This document shows positions 10,467 through 21,675 of a DNA stretch of 64,000 bases, piece by piece; position 1 is the stretch's first letter; each line of letters opens with the position of its first letter. The stretch spans positions 52,349,098-52,413,097 of the forward strand of contig OX457025.1 of NCBI GenBank assembly GCA_949752745.1, given 5' to 3'. Below the pieces are notes generated by a model, which saw only the letters and a program-made list of their open reading frames with translations, was not told where the DNA came from and did not search any database. The position numbers and the translations under genes were made by a program. This stretch comes from Protula sp. h YS-2021 (lineage: Eukaryota; Annelida; Polychaeta; Sabellida; Serpulidae).

Positions 10467-11214
10467 TCACATTCTCTTTCGTTTTACAAATTCGATGCAC
10501 CTTTCTTCATAATGTTTGACGGTAAAGTGGCATCGACTTTGCCACACTGTCCGATGCTGGGCGTCAGCTTCCCAGATGGCCGGGCTCATGCTACACTTCT
10601 TAAGGTTTCTTTTCATTGAGACCTTAATGCGCAGTTGTGGACGACCTATATGGCCGCCACCTCCTCTCAGTTGTACGTAGAATATCGCCTTGGGTATGCG
10701 AGTGTCATCCGTTGCACTAAGTGACCAGCTCAGCGCAACTGGGATTTCAGCAGGAGCGACTCGATGCACGGGACTCTGCACGACTCCAGAATAATAGTAT
10801 TTATACGGTCCTACCAAAAGATATTACAGATTCTGAGTGAGTAGCGCATGTGAAATACTTATGGTTGATGCCTTCTGTATGCAGTTCACAGCCATACAAA
10901 AGATAGCACACCATCATCCTCAAACAAAGGTCTTTGATCATTTTTATTTTTTATTGCGAACTAAGAAGCATCCCAAGTTCAAAAGTCCGGCATTGCTTCC
11001 AACTTGAAGGTATACACCAAAGTCTATGTCGCGGAACGCATATTGAAGTATGAATGCGAACACTACACCGAACAGAGTAGGAGCTAGAACACAAACTTCT
11101 TTGGCACAATTGCCGGTGAAGGGATATTTGAGGGTTTTCCTTACCTCTGCGCAGATCGGCCCAATGTCGAGCTGCTACATTATGGGCAGTTGTTTTGTCC
11201 AATGTGTCTTCCAA
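10467..11214 (-). pseudogene. LINE reverse-transcriptase fragment (C-terminal half)
   Basis: On the minus strand, CVLAPTLFGVVFAFIL (about 11105-11050) is the RT block preceding the FADD box. After a deletion come LLYGCE-like and then RIPKAIFYVQL, GGGHIGRPQLRIKVSMKRNLKKC and IWEADAQHRTVW. These match the RIPK.LLYGQL / G.R..GRP..R.KD..K..L / W..AQDR..WR tail of a common animal non-LTR element. It has stops and frameshifts and no 5' half. A diverged relative lies on the plus strand at 11545-13150. Confidence 0.7.
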
Positions 11215-11270
11215 AATGATCGATCGTGTAGGTCAGCCCACACACAAGGACACACACACACATACACACA

Positions 11271-11272
<2 letters not shown>

Positions 11273-11360
<88 letters not shown>
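11273..11360. repeat. (TA)n microsatellite
   Basis: About 44 TA repeats, preceded by a CA-rich run. It lies between two oppositely oriented LINE fragments. A shorter TA run is at 11512-11528. Confidence 0.95.
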
Positions 11361-11364
<4 letters not shown>

Positions 11365-11544
11365 TCGCGCTGGGTCCTCAGGAAAGTGAGTCAAAAAAGG
11401 AAAGTGTGACTCAGTTTGGTCTAGAAAGACTCGGTGAGTTCCGAAAAAGTGAGTCATTTCGTAAAAAATGCCCAAAAAGTGGACAAAAACCCCGCCAACG
11501 CGAACCATGTTATATATATATATATATACATATTTATAGCAATC

Positions 11545-13150
11545 GGAAAAGTGCCAGGGCAAGATCGAATCCCACCAGAAGTCTATAAGTGCGGAGATGT
11601 TAAAATGGTTACGAAATTCACTAAATTATTTAGTACGTTCTAGAGGAAGGGTCAAGTACCACAAGACCTTAAGGATGCTTACATATTGCTACATCTGTAC
11701 AAGCGTAAAGGAAAACGATCCCAATGCAACAACCACCGTGGAATATCCTTATTCTCCGTAACAGGAAAGGGCCTAGCGAGAGTTGTTCTGAACTGCCTGA
11801 CTAATGCAGTTACCGACAGAGTATATCCCGAGTCAGAATGTGGTTTTCGCAGCAAGTAAGGTACTGCTGATATGCTCTTCGCATACAGACACTGGAGGAG
11901 AAGTGCCAGGAAAACAACAAACCCCTGTATACGGTATTCGTAGACCTCACTAAGGCGTTCGATACCGTCAACCGGGAAGGCTTCCGGAAGCTGCTCCACA
12001 AGGACGCATGAAGGGTCGTTTCTTCGACAATGGCAAGTTCTCAGAGCCGATTATAGTAATCAAGGGTGCCTAACAAAGGTTGTGTTCTAGCTCCCACGCT
12101 GTTCGGTTTCGCTTTCACTCTTGTGCTACAATGAGCATCAAGAGACTTAGACCGTGGTGTCTACCTACAAGTCAGAATAGACGGTGGAGTTTTCAACATC
12201 AGACTCTTCACGGCTCGCACAAAGACGACAGAAACACTTATCAGAGACCTTCTGTTTGCGAACGACTGTGCGGTTTAGAAAGGTCGACAGGTTTGCCAAT
12301 GCAGCAAAGAAATTCGGACTCTATCAGCATAAGAAAGACTGAAGTGATGTACCAGCTACGTCCTAATGACACACACCATGATCCACGGTGATAAACTGGC
12401 ATCTGTACAGAACTTTTTCTAATGGGCAGTGCTATGTCTTACAATGGCTCCCTTGATGACGAAATCATACAGCGTCTATCCAAAGCCAGTGTAGCATTTG
12501 GCCATTTTACAAGCCGACTCTGGAAGAATCACGACATAGAGCTGACAACGAAGATAAATGTCTACAGGACTGCCGTATTGTCCTCTCCCCTTACGACTGT
12601 GAAACATGGACTCAATACAAAGGCACGCGCGGCAACTTGAAGCCTTTCACATGCGCTGCTTTCGCAGAATCTATAATATCCGCTGGCAAGATCGAACACC
12701 CAACACCACGGTCCTAGAGACGTGTGGAATCATGAGCATTCAGCTACTCTTAGTGAAAGCCCAACTGCGCTGAGCCGGATATACAGTACGAATAGGTGAC
12801 TGCAGCATACCAAAGGCACTCTTTTATGCAGCTAAGAGGCTGCAGTCGCCACGTGGACAGGTCTACGGATTAAAGATACCCTAAACAGCAATCTCAAGGA
12901 CTATGGTATGAGTCCGTCCGATTATGTGCGTCCGGGCGCACATAATTAAACATCGCGGCGGAGCCGCTACCAAGCGGCTACCAAACAGTATGAGGAAACC
13001 CGAGACCTGTATTCCAACCAATAGATGCAGCGACTGCGGCAAAGAATACCTGTCGCTCATTGGACTTTCCTGACATCAGAGGGCTCATAGGCACCTAGAC
13101 GCTCATTCGTCGGGACCGACGAGAGACGCCACCACCATCATATAGCATCA
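11545..13150 (+). pseudogene. LINE reverse transcriptase, degenerate
   Basis: The plus strand reads PGQDRIPPEVYK, then VPQDLKDAYILLHLYKRKGKR, NNHRGISLFSVTGKGLARVVL and YPESECGFRS: RT blocks 1-4 of a non-LTR retrotransposon. The active-site block appears as RDLLFANDCAV, where FADD has become FAND, so the catalytic pair is damaged. Further blocks are YLGSAMSYNGSLDDEI...RLSKASVAFGHF, TKINVYRTAVL and AFHMRCFRRIYNIRWQDR. A C-terminal Cys/His element, CSDCGKEYLSLIGLS.HQRAH near 13030, ends the ORF. Multiple stops and frameshifts are present. No endonuclease is seen upstream, so the copy is 5' truncated near 11545. Confidence 0.82.
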
Positions 13151-14030
13151 CAAAGAGGACCACTTTTTAAAAATCCCTGGCCATGTGTCTTCCACTATGA
13201 AAGACCCTACATAGAGCGTCGGCTGAGCTTTGTCCACTTTTGTTCAGCACCACTGGGGGTTCTATTTGTCGAGTTGTTGTGTAACCCTCAGGGAATTTTC
13301 GAACATTATACGTCTTGGAGATTAATCATACTTGGTAAGTTCCCTTTCCTAGTGTAGCTAAATCTTAGGGGCATCCCTATTACTATCCTCTTCAAATCGT
13401 TTCCGCACATCTCGTCAAAAAACACCCCCTCCTCGAGAGCTTATTTTATTGCACGAAAATGGCATTTGCATTAGTCTGCTAAAAGCTTTGTTTTATGTAA
13501 ATGCTCACAATGTAAAAATGTAATGCGTTTACAAGTGTTTCACTTCGCTTGAAAAGACTGACTGTGGCTCAGCCTGAGGTGTTGCAAAAGAAAACACACC
13601 TTGATGGAGTTTTTGTTTCTGCCTGGCATGTAGGGGATGGGTGATTTTAAACAGAGGTAGAGGCATAAACCTCAAATGCATCTACACGAACAACCACAGA
13701 TGACCTAACTTCATGTTTGCGCCATGTAGTGTTCTTAAAGAGGAAATTTCCTTTGGCCTGATGAGCTATTATGCGACGTTTTTCGCCTGGTGCAGGCTTC
13801 CAGCTTGGCATTGGTCGACGAGAACGTACCTATGGCAAAACTGCATGTGAGACCGGCACATAATACTGATGAATTTATACAACAGGTTCAGGCTGCACAT
13901 TTTCGAATTTCGCATGAAAAAATATACCGGTCATTTATGGTCAGTTTATATGTTATACAAGAACACTTAAATAAACACTTGACACACTGAAATCAGTAAG
14001 TAAGGCAACTCTCACCTCACCACGCCGTCA
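13151..14030. other. Mostly featureless; one weak exon candidate
   Basis: Around 13797-13887 there is an acceptor-like TGGTGCAG followed by an open, less AT-rich stretch (VDENVPMAKLHVRPAHNTDE) and a possible donor at CAG-GTTCAG. No homology is recognised; it could be chance. The rest shows nothing. Confidence 0.25.
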
Positions 14031-15300
14031 ATTTGAGGTTGCGACGTCGACCCGACCAAACCACAACATTACGTTAGGTGTACTTTGGTTGTGATTAGAC
14101 GCGACCACAGATCAATGTTTAACAACATATTAGACACAGTCTGAATAGACGTTGGTTAAGCAACGCTGCTTAGGCGTTGCTATTAGTCGTAACCAGAAGG
14201 CAACTTTACACGACGTCTAATTAAAGCCTTTGGTGCAAAACTGAATAGATGTCGGAAAACTGAAGTTGTATAAACGTTAAAAAATCGACGAAGACTGAAA
14301 CGAAGGCGTAAAATATGACAATTTCAAAAGAGCGCAAGGTTTCTCCCGCATGCTTTTGAAAAATGTTCATGAAATTGATTTCATACAAGTCTGCCTGACA
14401 GGACGACCCAAGTTGAGGTTATGTGAGGAGGGTGACCACTGTCCCTGTCTTGGCGGCGATTCTATATTAACATTTTCCCGACGTCTGTGCAACGCAGGCG
14501 TTGTTTCAACTTCCATTTGCAACCTTTACGAAACGTTGATTTGACGTCGGATAAAGGATGTATATCCAACATGGGAAGGTAAGCGTTGTTTTGACTGCCA
14601 ACCAACCAACCAACCAAAAGGCGATGTCTATCTTACATTGATGCAAAGTCGAAATGTATTCCTTTAAATTTTCAAAACCTGCTAACCTGACTGTTCAACA
14701 TCCATATACCGTAGGTCTATGCATTTGACATTTGAGTGTTTTGGTTTGCTTGGGGGAATCTCAAACTATTATTTCATCCTGTCATTTTCAGTAGTTCTTA
14801 GCTAAGGCTTGGGAATCTGTATGCGATGGCGCTCAGATGGGCATTAAGATCATTTGCCTAATGCAACATTAAGTGTGTGTACCCGTAAATGCGCACGGGA
14901 CGAGAGCCTCTTGGGTTTTAGCAGCCAACTTCAAATTAGCAGATATTGACCTAATTCGAGTCAAGATGTAGCATTGTTTCATGGCCTGGGTAAATGCTAT
15001 AATCTGACTGGTTAATTCCAAAGGAAATTAAATTTCATTGTTAACCGGGACGCAACTCAGCAAACACCCAGGAACAATCCGATGCCGGATCAGCGTCGGG
15101 TTTTGGATGTTTATGTAAGTCGAAACAACGTCTGCCTTCCAATGTTGGAAAAACATCGATTATCCAAACCCAATCAACGTTGTGTAAAGGTTGCGAATGG
15201 AAGTCAAAACAACGTCCTGACCATGTGAGTCTTCGGGTGAGCGATGTTGTATAGACGTTAGGAAATCGACTTTGTATTTGCGTTGGGGGAAATAGTAATC
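14030..15300. repeat. AACGTTG/ACGTC-rich inverted-repeat element
   Basis: A sequence at 14494-14599 (GCGTTGTTTCAACTTCC, then ACGTTGATT and CCAACATGGGAAGG) reappears inverted at 15118-15218. Motifs of the type GTTGTATA-ACGTTA-AAATCGAC occur at about 14266 and 15245. The region is dense in CGACGTC, AACGTTG and GACGTT words. It probably represents one or more old non-autonomous elements. A short (CCAA)n run is at 14601-14620. No coding sequence is supported. Confidence 0.5.
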
Positions 15301-16232
15301 TATTGATTAGACTTTCTTCAATTGAAGTAAAGCATCTGGTGTTGTGCCGATGAAAAATAGAAACTGAATTCATTAAGTGACAAGGATATCTGGCACTTTT
15401 GTGTGTTTTGCCATTTTGAAAATTCCTGTCACGATTTTTCACAGGTCTTTGATTGGGTATATATAGCTTCTCATAAGGATATGTGAAAAATCGCAAGACA
15501 ACAACATTTGTGAAATGTTGGATCCGCTTTTCAGTTAATTAATTCTAATTCTGTTGATTTTAAATAATATAATCACTTTCAAAACAAAACAAAAAATAAA
15601 ATAAAAAACACTTTCTTGAAATTTCAACTCATCTGTATACTTACACAGCGAATGTGTGTAAACAACATAACTTCAGTTTCCTTTGGGTGCCACTTTATAT
15701 GGAATGATGATTTCTGAAAACCTCGGAAACAGGACCACCAATGGGACTGAAATAAAGTGATCCAGCTGCTCAAATGGTCTATCGGGACTGTTCTTTATAC
15801 ACTTATAGCGTCCGATTGTTCTTTTATGATGGAAGGCAACTAGAACTATACAAACAAAAAGTGGGCTATTCTAGTAGTGCCCATATAGGGATGGTCGTAT
15901 ACTTACATAAATCTGTTTATGTCGTCCTGCTACTTTACTGTTTTTACCTTGCAAATATAGCTTAGAGCTGTGAAGCCGAAATAATGCCAAATAAACTTCC
16001 CATTTGTTTAAACCAAAGCTGTGACGTTACTCATTGTCTTTGCGTGAGGATTCACAGTCACGTAACCCCTTCTGATAACGTTAATTTTCATTTGCCTAAG
16101 ATATATCTAACAATCTGAACAGTCTTAGTGTTCGTTCGAATGTGTATCCGTATTGGATGTTCACAAGCTAGAAAACGACTTTAATACCGAAAATGCAAAA
16201 TAGTGTACAAATAGTGTACAAAAGTGTACACA
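15301..16232. other. Nothing recognised
   Basis: AT-rich DNA without a supportable gene; a small GTGTACA repeat is at 16204-16232. Confidence 0.5.
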
Positions 16233-16238
16233 CTTATA

Positions 16239-17082
16239 TATGGAATGCCGTTTTCACATTTATTAGTGAATTATTGATATCAAGAATTAATTTTTGATCT
16301 CAAAAATTGCTTTTTTGATATCAAGAATTCATTTTTGCTATCTGTAATTGTATTCTTGATATCTCTTAATGTATTCTTGATCTCAAAAAATAATTTTTGA
16401 TATCAATAAATATTTAGAGATTTCAAGAAATATTTACTGATATCAAAAATGATTTAAAGATATCTAAAATTGATTTTTTGAGATCAAAAATTCAATTCTT
16501 GATAGCAAAAATGAAATATTTGAGAGCAAAATATTAATTTTGAGCTCACTAATTGATTTTCTATATATTGATATCAAGAATTTATTTCAGATATCATTAT
16601 TTCAGACTGATACATTTTTAATTTGTATTTTGAAATCTGCAAACGATTTTTTATCTCAAAAACTGATTCTTGATATCAAAATATCAGTCCTTTTTTTTAA
16701 ATAAAAAATTCAGAAGCGCATATCTGTAAATAAATAATGGTTGTCCTTGTATACAGAATCTTTATTTTAATTTTTTACTGTACCAAAAAGAAGCAATTCT
16801 TGAGATCAAAAATTATGTTGTTATTATTGATCTCAATAATTCAAATTTTCATCTCCAAAATTTAATTGACGATTCGTTATATTTTATGTGAATGTGTGTC
16901 TCCCGTAAGATTTTTTAGGTTTGTAAAATTGATTTTTTGATCTTAAAAATAAATTTTTGCCATCTAAAATTCAACTATTGATAGCAAAATATAAATTAAT
17001 GAGATCTAAATTGATTTATTGATATCTCTAAATATATTTTGATATCAAAAATAAGCATTAAATGTTAAAATGGCATTCCATA
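16239..17082 (+). mobile_element. Non-autonomous inverted-repeat element, family A, copy 1
   Basis: Ends are TATGGAATGCCGTTTTCACA and, inverted, TGTTAAAATGGCATTCCATA. The element is flanked by a 6-bp direct repeat CTTATA (16233-16238 and 17083-17088). No ORF is carried. The interior is an array of degenerate GANNTC hexamers (GATATC, GATCTC, GAGATC, GAGCTC) embedded in T and A tracts at about 20.5-bp spacing. A second copy in the opposite orientation is at 21717-22594. The 6-bp duplication argues against a TA-targeting mariner origin; the superfamily is not assigned. Confidence 0.85.
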
Positions 17083-17315
17083 CTTATACAGTTATTTCGA
17101 GATGTTAGCATTTATGGCCGCGCAACCGATTCGTTTTAATCGAACTTTGTTTATCAAACAGGTAACACATTACAGCTTTTTAACTCTGTTTATGATGTAT
17201 AGAATTATCCACTATCCAAAGGCACCCGTTATAGCTAGGTTTTTCTTTACACTGAATATTAAATATTTAAATGCATCCTACAAAACTAAATTCATCACTA
17301 AAATCATAATAAGTA

Positions 17316-17421
17316 CTGTTCTAGCATTCTGTTCTAGCATTCTGTTCTAGCATTCTGTTCTAGCATTCTGTTCTAGAATTCTGTTCTAGCATTCTGTTCT
17401 AGCATTCTGTTCTAGAATTCT
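17316..17421. repeat. 13-bp minisatellite
   Basis: About eight copies of CTGTTCTAGCATT with C/A variants at one position (TAGCATT or TAGAATT). Confidence 0.95.
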
Positions 17422-17843
17422 GGAAAAGATTCTCAGCCACTTTTGTTAAACGGAATCTCCACAGGAAAAGTAAAGCATGGGATTCTGATGAAAAAAAATA
17501 CTCTCTTCCTCGAAATCCAGATTTTCACAGCGTGATTAAAATGTATCCCGAAATTTTTCAGAAATGGTGCACATCCTGAAATTTCAACATGATCCAATTG
17601 CTATCCGTTAATATGTACAAATTCCGGTATTTTATCCTAGTGACATCAAAATCGGGTTCTCGAACTTGTTTCTTTACCTGTTTCCACACGGTTTGGCCAG
17701 TTATCACTTTTATTCTGAATTTTCTAACACAAAGTCTGCACAGCTGTGTCCTTTTACATTATCAGAAGGATTTTCTCATTTTGACAATTTTAATTAAATG
17801 ATCAATATCCATGGGCTCTTGACCTAAGCTGGTCACTGATGTG
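17422..17843. other. Nothing recognised
   Basis: AT-rich; no supportable feature. Confidence 0.5.
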
Positions 17844-18235
17844 TATGGCGGTATACTTGAACAAAAATTTCACGACGTTTGCGCTCCAACATTTATTTTT
17901 GATCGCTATAGTATTTATGTACAATTAACAGACGAGAAAATATTTAATTCTTGCGCGAACCACTTTTTATGTTATCCAAAACACTATTAATTTCTGCACA
18001 TGGTTTTTATTATTAAAAATTTATAGAATGAATTAAATTTATCGCGCCCTATAATTAACTTTTCGCGTTTCAAAATTAAGATATTACATTCGAACGCATG
18101 TTACATAAAAGAACCAATCAGAGGAGATTTTACAAACTCGTGATAAAACGCATGTTCAGACAAATATTCTTTAAAATATAAGACTTTTAATTATGGTTAG
18201 AGTATAAATTATGGCGAAATCAAATAGTAAAACTA
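17844..18235 (-). mobile_element. Family B element, partial copy
   Basis: Starts with TATGGCGGTATACTTGAACA and matches the reverse complement of the complete family B copy at 23465-23868 (TTTTTGATCGCT, CACTTTTTATGTTATCC, AATTATGG blocks). Similarity stops near 18235, so the opposite end is missing here. It may be linked to the matching terminus at 19155-19279, but the flanking 6-mers do not match. Confidence 0.65.
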
Positions 18236-19126
18236 GGCTAAAAGCATCGGTGGAAGGCCATGTTCTGCCACAATATACACATGTATTTGAAGGGAGTTGT
18301 ATAAGAGATTTAAGTTGGATAAAGAAACAAATATTCTATTCATTTTACAACTTAATTCCTAACAAAACTTGAGTAAAATGCTCTCTGTGCTTCCGTACTC
18401 AACCGTTCACATTTGCCGTGTTGCCAAAACATGAACAGTCTACTTTCAAAAACAGCGAAAAAGAAGTGCGCAGCAAATGAGTCACTGATGACCCAAATGC
18501 AGTATAACCGCTTGCAACGATTACCACGAGCTAACACTGCAGGGCAGCACTGGCACACAAGTCAATAACGAATGCAGTCACACTTTAATGCTCAACCTAA
18601 AGAAAGCATTGCCACGAAACCCATAAAAATGCCTCTGTATTTTTTTAATCTATTCAAAAAAAAATGTTTTAATATTTCATGAAAACAGTGACTCTTTGAA
18701 ACAAAATCAATAAGCTATCGAAGTTAAAAGAATATCGGCCAAAACTCAATAACAAAATAGTAAGCCACAATCCACAGGTTAACAAATCGCTGTGACTATG
18801 GCAAATCTAGACGACAAGTTGCGACTTGTTTCATGGTCCAGTATTCCTAAGTCGCTGTTTTTCAGCTTCTTTCAGACGAAATGCAATAAAATGTCCTACT
18901 CATTCAATGTTTGAGACAAACCCTAATACGTTCCTCAATGGGAGGTGGTCAATATTCAAAGCAGATGCATGACATCACAAAAATCTTCAAATTTCATTGG
19001 CCCACTGTAGTTACTATTAGTTGACTCATCAATGAACGTAAATATACTATGAATGAAAGTAAATTTATGACTGAAATTGGAACCGTCTCAAAAAAAAAAA
19101 TCCCCCAAGCGGAATGTAGCACTATA
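18236..19126. other. Nothing recognised
   Basis: No supportable gene or repeat. Confidence 0.45.
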
Positions 19127-19152
19127 GGAAGGCCAGCTTGGGCTGGCCTTCC
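19127..19152. other. Perfect 11-bp hairpin
   Basis: GGAAGGCCAGC and its exact reverse complement separated by TTGG, immediately beside a family B terminus. Its role is unknown; it may mark a rearrangement end. Confidence 0.6.
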
Positions 19153-19154
19153 AA

Positions 19155-19279
19155 AAATACATGAAATATAAATGTTGCGCGGCTAAGCAAATTGCGGCGA
19201 AGCCATTCAAATGAACGCGAGAAAAATAGAAAAAAAACAACATGTACAGTTTGATGTTTTGTACAAATATACCGCCATA
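19155..19279 (-). mobile_element. Family B terminal fragment
   Basis: Ends in AAATATACCGCCATA, the family B terminus, and matches the start of the complete copy in reverse (CATTCAAATGAACGCGAG). The rest is truncated at the hairpin near 19152. Confidence 0.65.
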
Positions 19280-19743
19280 GTCTGGAGCCACCAGATTCTA
19301 AGGAAGCTCAGGTTGAAGTCAATATACTGGCGCAAAGTAAAAACGCAAAGGCTTTAAAGTGGTTTTTTATCCTGTTCTTTTTTGGGTAATGGAAATTAAA
19401 CAAACGTCAAATGTTTAACACAATTAGAATAGATTCTATTGTTTTTTCACACCAATACACTTTATCGATTACGAAAAAAGAGTAACACATTGGTGTCTAG
19501 CACATATTGTAAAATGGCGCGTTGGTCAATTGAATCAAACATTTTAAAACCAATGAAGGAGAGCTGAAGAAAAATCGAAAAGTTTGCAAAAAGAAAAAAT
19601 CCAAAAATTCTAAAAACCAAAATGCCACGAGTTACCGAAAATGAGAGGTGGCAAGCGATTGGTATGTTAGAATCTGGCCTGTCACAATCAGCAATCGCTA
19701 GAAAGTTTGGAGTGGCGGTATCAACGATATGCAGACTGCAACA

Positions 19744-21066
19744 CCCGAACACTCGCGTAACGTCTAAAATACATCTATACTAGATCGGCAATATCGGCAA
19801 CTTCGTCGGCCGATGTATCGGTTCCATATAGGATTAACTATGGACCGACGCATAATAGATATAGCGGCTTCGTGCATCGGATATACATCGGGCCGATATA
19901 TTTTAATACGTCGGGCCACCGTCGGAAATATCCCTACAAATTCTTCGACGTCGGATACCAACCGTCGGCTATACGTCGGTTATACGTTTATATTCCGATG
20001 CATTCCGACGAACTTCCTATGATTTTTATACGTAAAAAATATTGTTTCTAACCTTAACTGACCCATTGAACCTTTACCAACCATTCATAATTCACATATT
20101 CATACATACACCATAGCATATTAATATACAACATAGCATATCTATATATTGCAACTGAACACTAGTACTAACTCGGGTTTGAACCGGGGACCTCTTGCTT
20201 CCTAGGCGCGGACATACCTCTACTCCACGGCGGCTGGGGCTAGTTTATTGAGGCAAATGATAATTTTCAAGTATATTCATAATGCTCCACTATTGATTCT
20301 TCATAATGTCCCCTACAAAACGTCAATCGATAAATTTCCGACGCCGAATAAGCATCGGAAAATATGCGTTTTATAGACGGATAAAAAATACGTATAATAT
20401 ACGATTGCAATATCGGCATCTTTTTTCCGATGTATTTTGACGTCGTTTATACATAGGAAAATATGCGTTTTAAAAAAATACGTATAATACGCGTTGGCAA
20501 TATCGGCATATTTTTCCGACGCTGTGGAATATGTGGAGCACTCGTACACAACGCAATATATATATATATATAGTTTTCATTTCAAGTTATGCGTGAAATA
20601 CACAAATTTAGAGATCCATTGGAAATCGGTATATATCGGTATATAACTAAATACATCGAATATACGTATGCAATATCCGTTTCATTTTTTTTACCATTGG
20701 TCGGAAGTTAATCTATTTCCAACGTATAACCAATGCATAAAAATATATGTATAATATATGCATTGAGAAATACGTGTAATATATGAATATAATATTTTTA
20801 GCCAAAAAAAATCCCAATTGGTCGGAAGTTCGTCGGAAAAAGATGTCGGCCCGATGAATATTTGCCAACATCTATTAAACTGAGGAAAATAATCATCGGG
20901 CCAACGTCGGTAACCGATGAACTTCCGACGAATGAGAAAAAAATGGAAATTCGACTATTGCCAACCTATAACCGATGCATTACCGATGCATCGAAGCCGA
21001 TGCCGACGTTTTCCGACCTGGTTTATACCGTTCCGACGTCGGCCCGACGTTACGCGAGTGTTCGGG
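19744..21066. mobile_element. Inverted-repeat element, family C, inside the Tc1 ORF
   Basis: Terminal inverted repeats CCCGAACACTCGCGTAAC match perfectly (19744 onward and the complement ending 21066). The flanks duplicate CA (19742-19743, 21067-21068). The exact host reading frame across the site proves the boundaries. No ORF is supported. The interior is unusually rich in CGTCGG, CATCGG and CCGATG words at both ends, like subterminal binding-site arrays. A 2-bp duplication with these termini does not let me name a superfamily. Confidence 0.85.
20165..20245 (-). repeat. tRNA-derived sequence (SINE head or tRNA relic)
   Basis: On the minus strand, GTGGAGTAGAGGT resembles a pol III A box and GGTTCAAACCC a B box. 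Between them lies GCCTAGGAAGCAAGAGGTCC, a stretch common in tRNA-derived SINEs. The acceptor stem does not pair, so it is not a functional tRNA. It lies inside family C. Confidence 0.5.
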
Positions 21067-21675
21067 CAGCGTCACCAGCAGACCGACTCTGTACAGGACC
21101 GCCCACGACCCGGCCAACCAAGAGTTACAACCCCAGTGAAAAATCCTTTTTCACTTTGCGTCAGTATGTTTAATCGCATTCGCTCAGACATCCCAGAACC
21201 ACCTACTTGTGTGTCTATGTTTTTAAATATGCATGAGACACGGTAATATTACCTTTCTGCAATATTTTCTTTTTCATTGGAACAAAACTGAAGTGAAAAT
21301 GATAAAAATGCAGATTGTTTCAAAAACGTTTTACAGGGCTAAAGATCTGATTTCCTTTTTCAGGGTATATGTACAGCAGTTGTGAAAAGCTCATGAAGAC
21401 CATTCTGGCCTCTGTTTTAAAGCCTCAAAGATAAAAACACGCTTAAATTCACAAACCAGTTAATATAAAACACCTGACTAGTATCCAGATTGATGATTAA
21501 AACAGAGAAACTTCAAGCACGGATGGTGAAAAACAATGAGTGACTAAGTCACGAGTTTGTTTCTCGCCAGGAAACCATCTGGGTGAGAAGTTTGTCACTT
21601 TTAAACAATAGTTCCACTGAACAATTAAATGTGTGTGTAATAAGTCCAATTTCGCAGACTGCAATGATACCCATC

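Larger units (their letters stand above)
19622..21165 (+). pseudogene. Tc1/mariner transposase N-terminus, split by an insertion
   Basis: From ATG 19622 the frame reads PRVTENERWQAIGMLESGLS then SAIARKFGVAVSTICRLQ, the first paired-type helix-turn-helix of Tc1-like transposases. It is interrupted by family C at 19744. Past the insertion the same frame resumes at 21067 with QRHQQTDSVQDRPRPGQP then RVTTP, the linker with the GRPR-like AT-hook. Removing the insert and one CA gives an uninterrupted LQ-QRHQ join. The catalytic DDE domain is missing. The protein bound transposon ends when intact. Confidence 0.8.

Noticed and set aside
11050..11562. ORFs with Tyr-Ile repeats
   Set aside because: Translation of the (TA)n microsatellite.
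16239..17082. Assigning family A to TA-targeting mariner elements
   Set aside because: Both copies show an exact 6-bp duplication once TATGG is taken as the end.
20165..20245. Functional tRNA gene
   Set aside because: The acceptor stem does not pair; it only resembles a SINE head.
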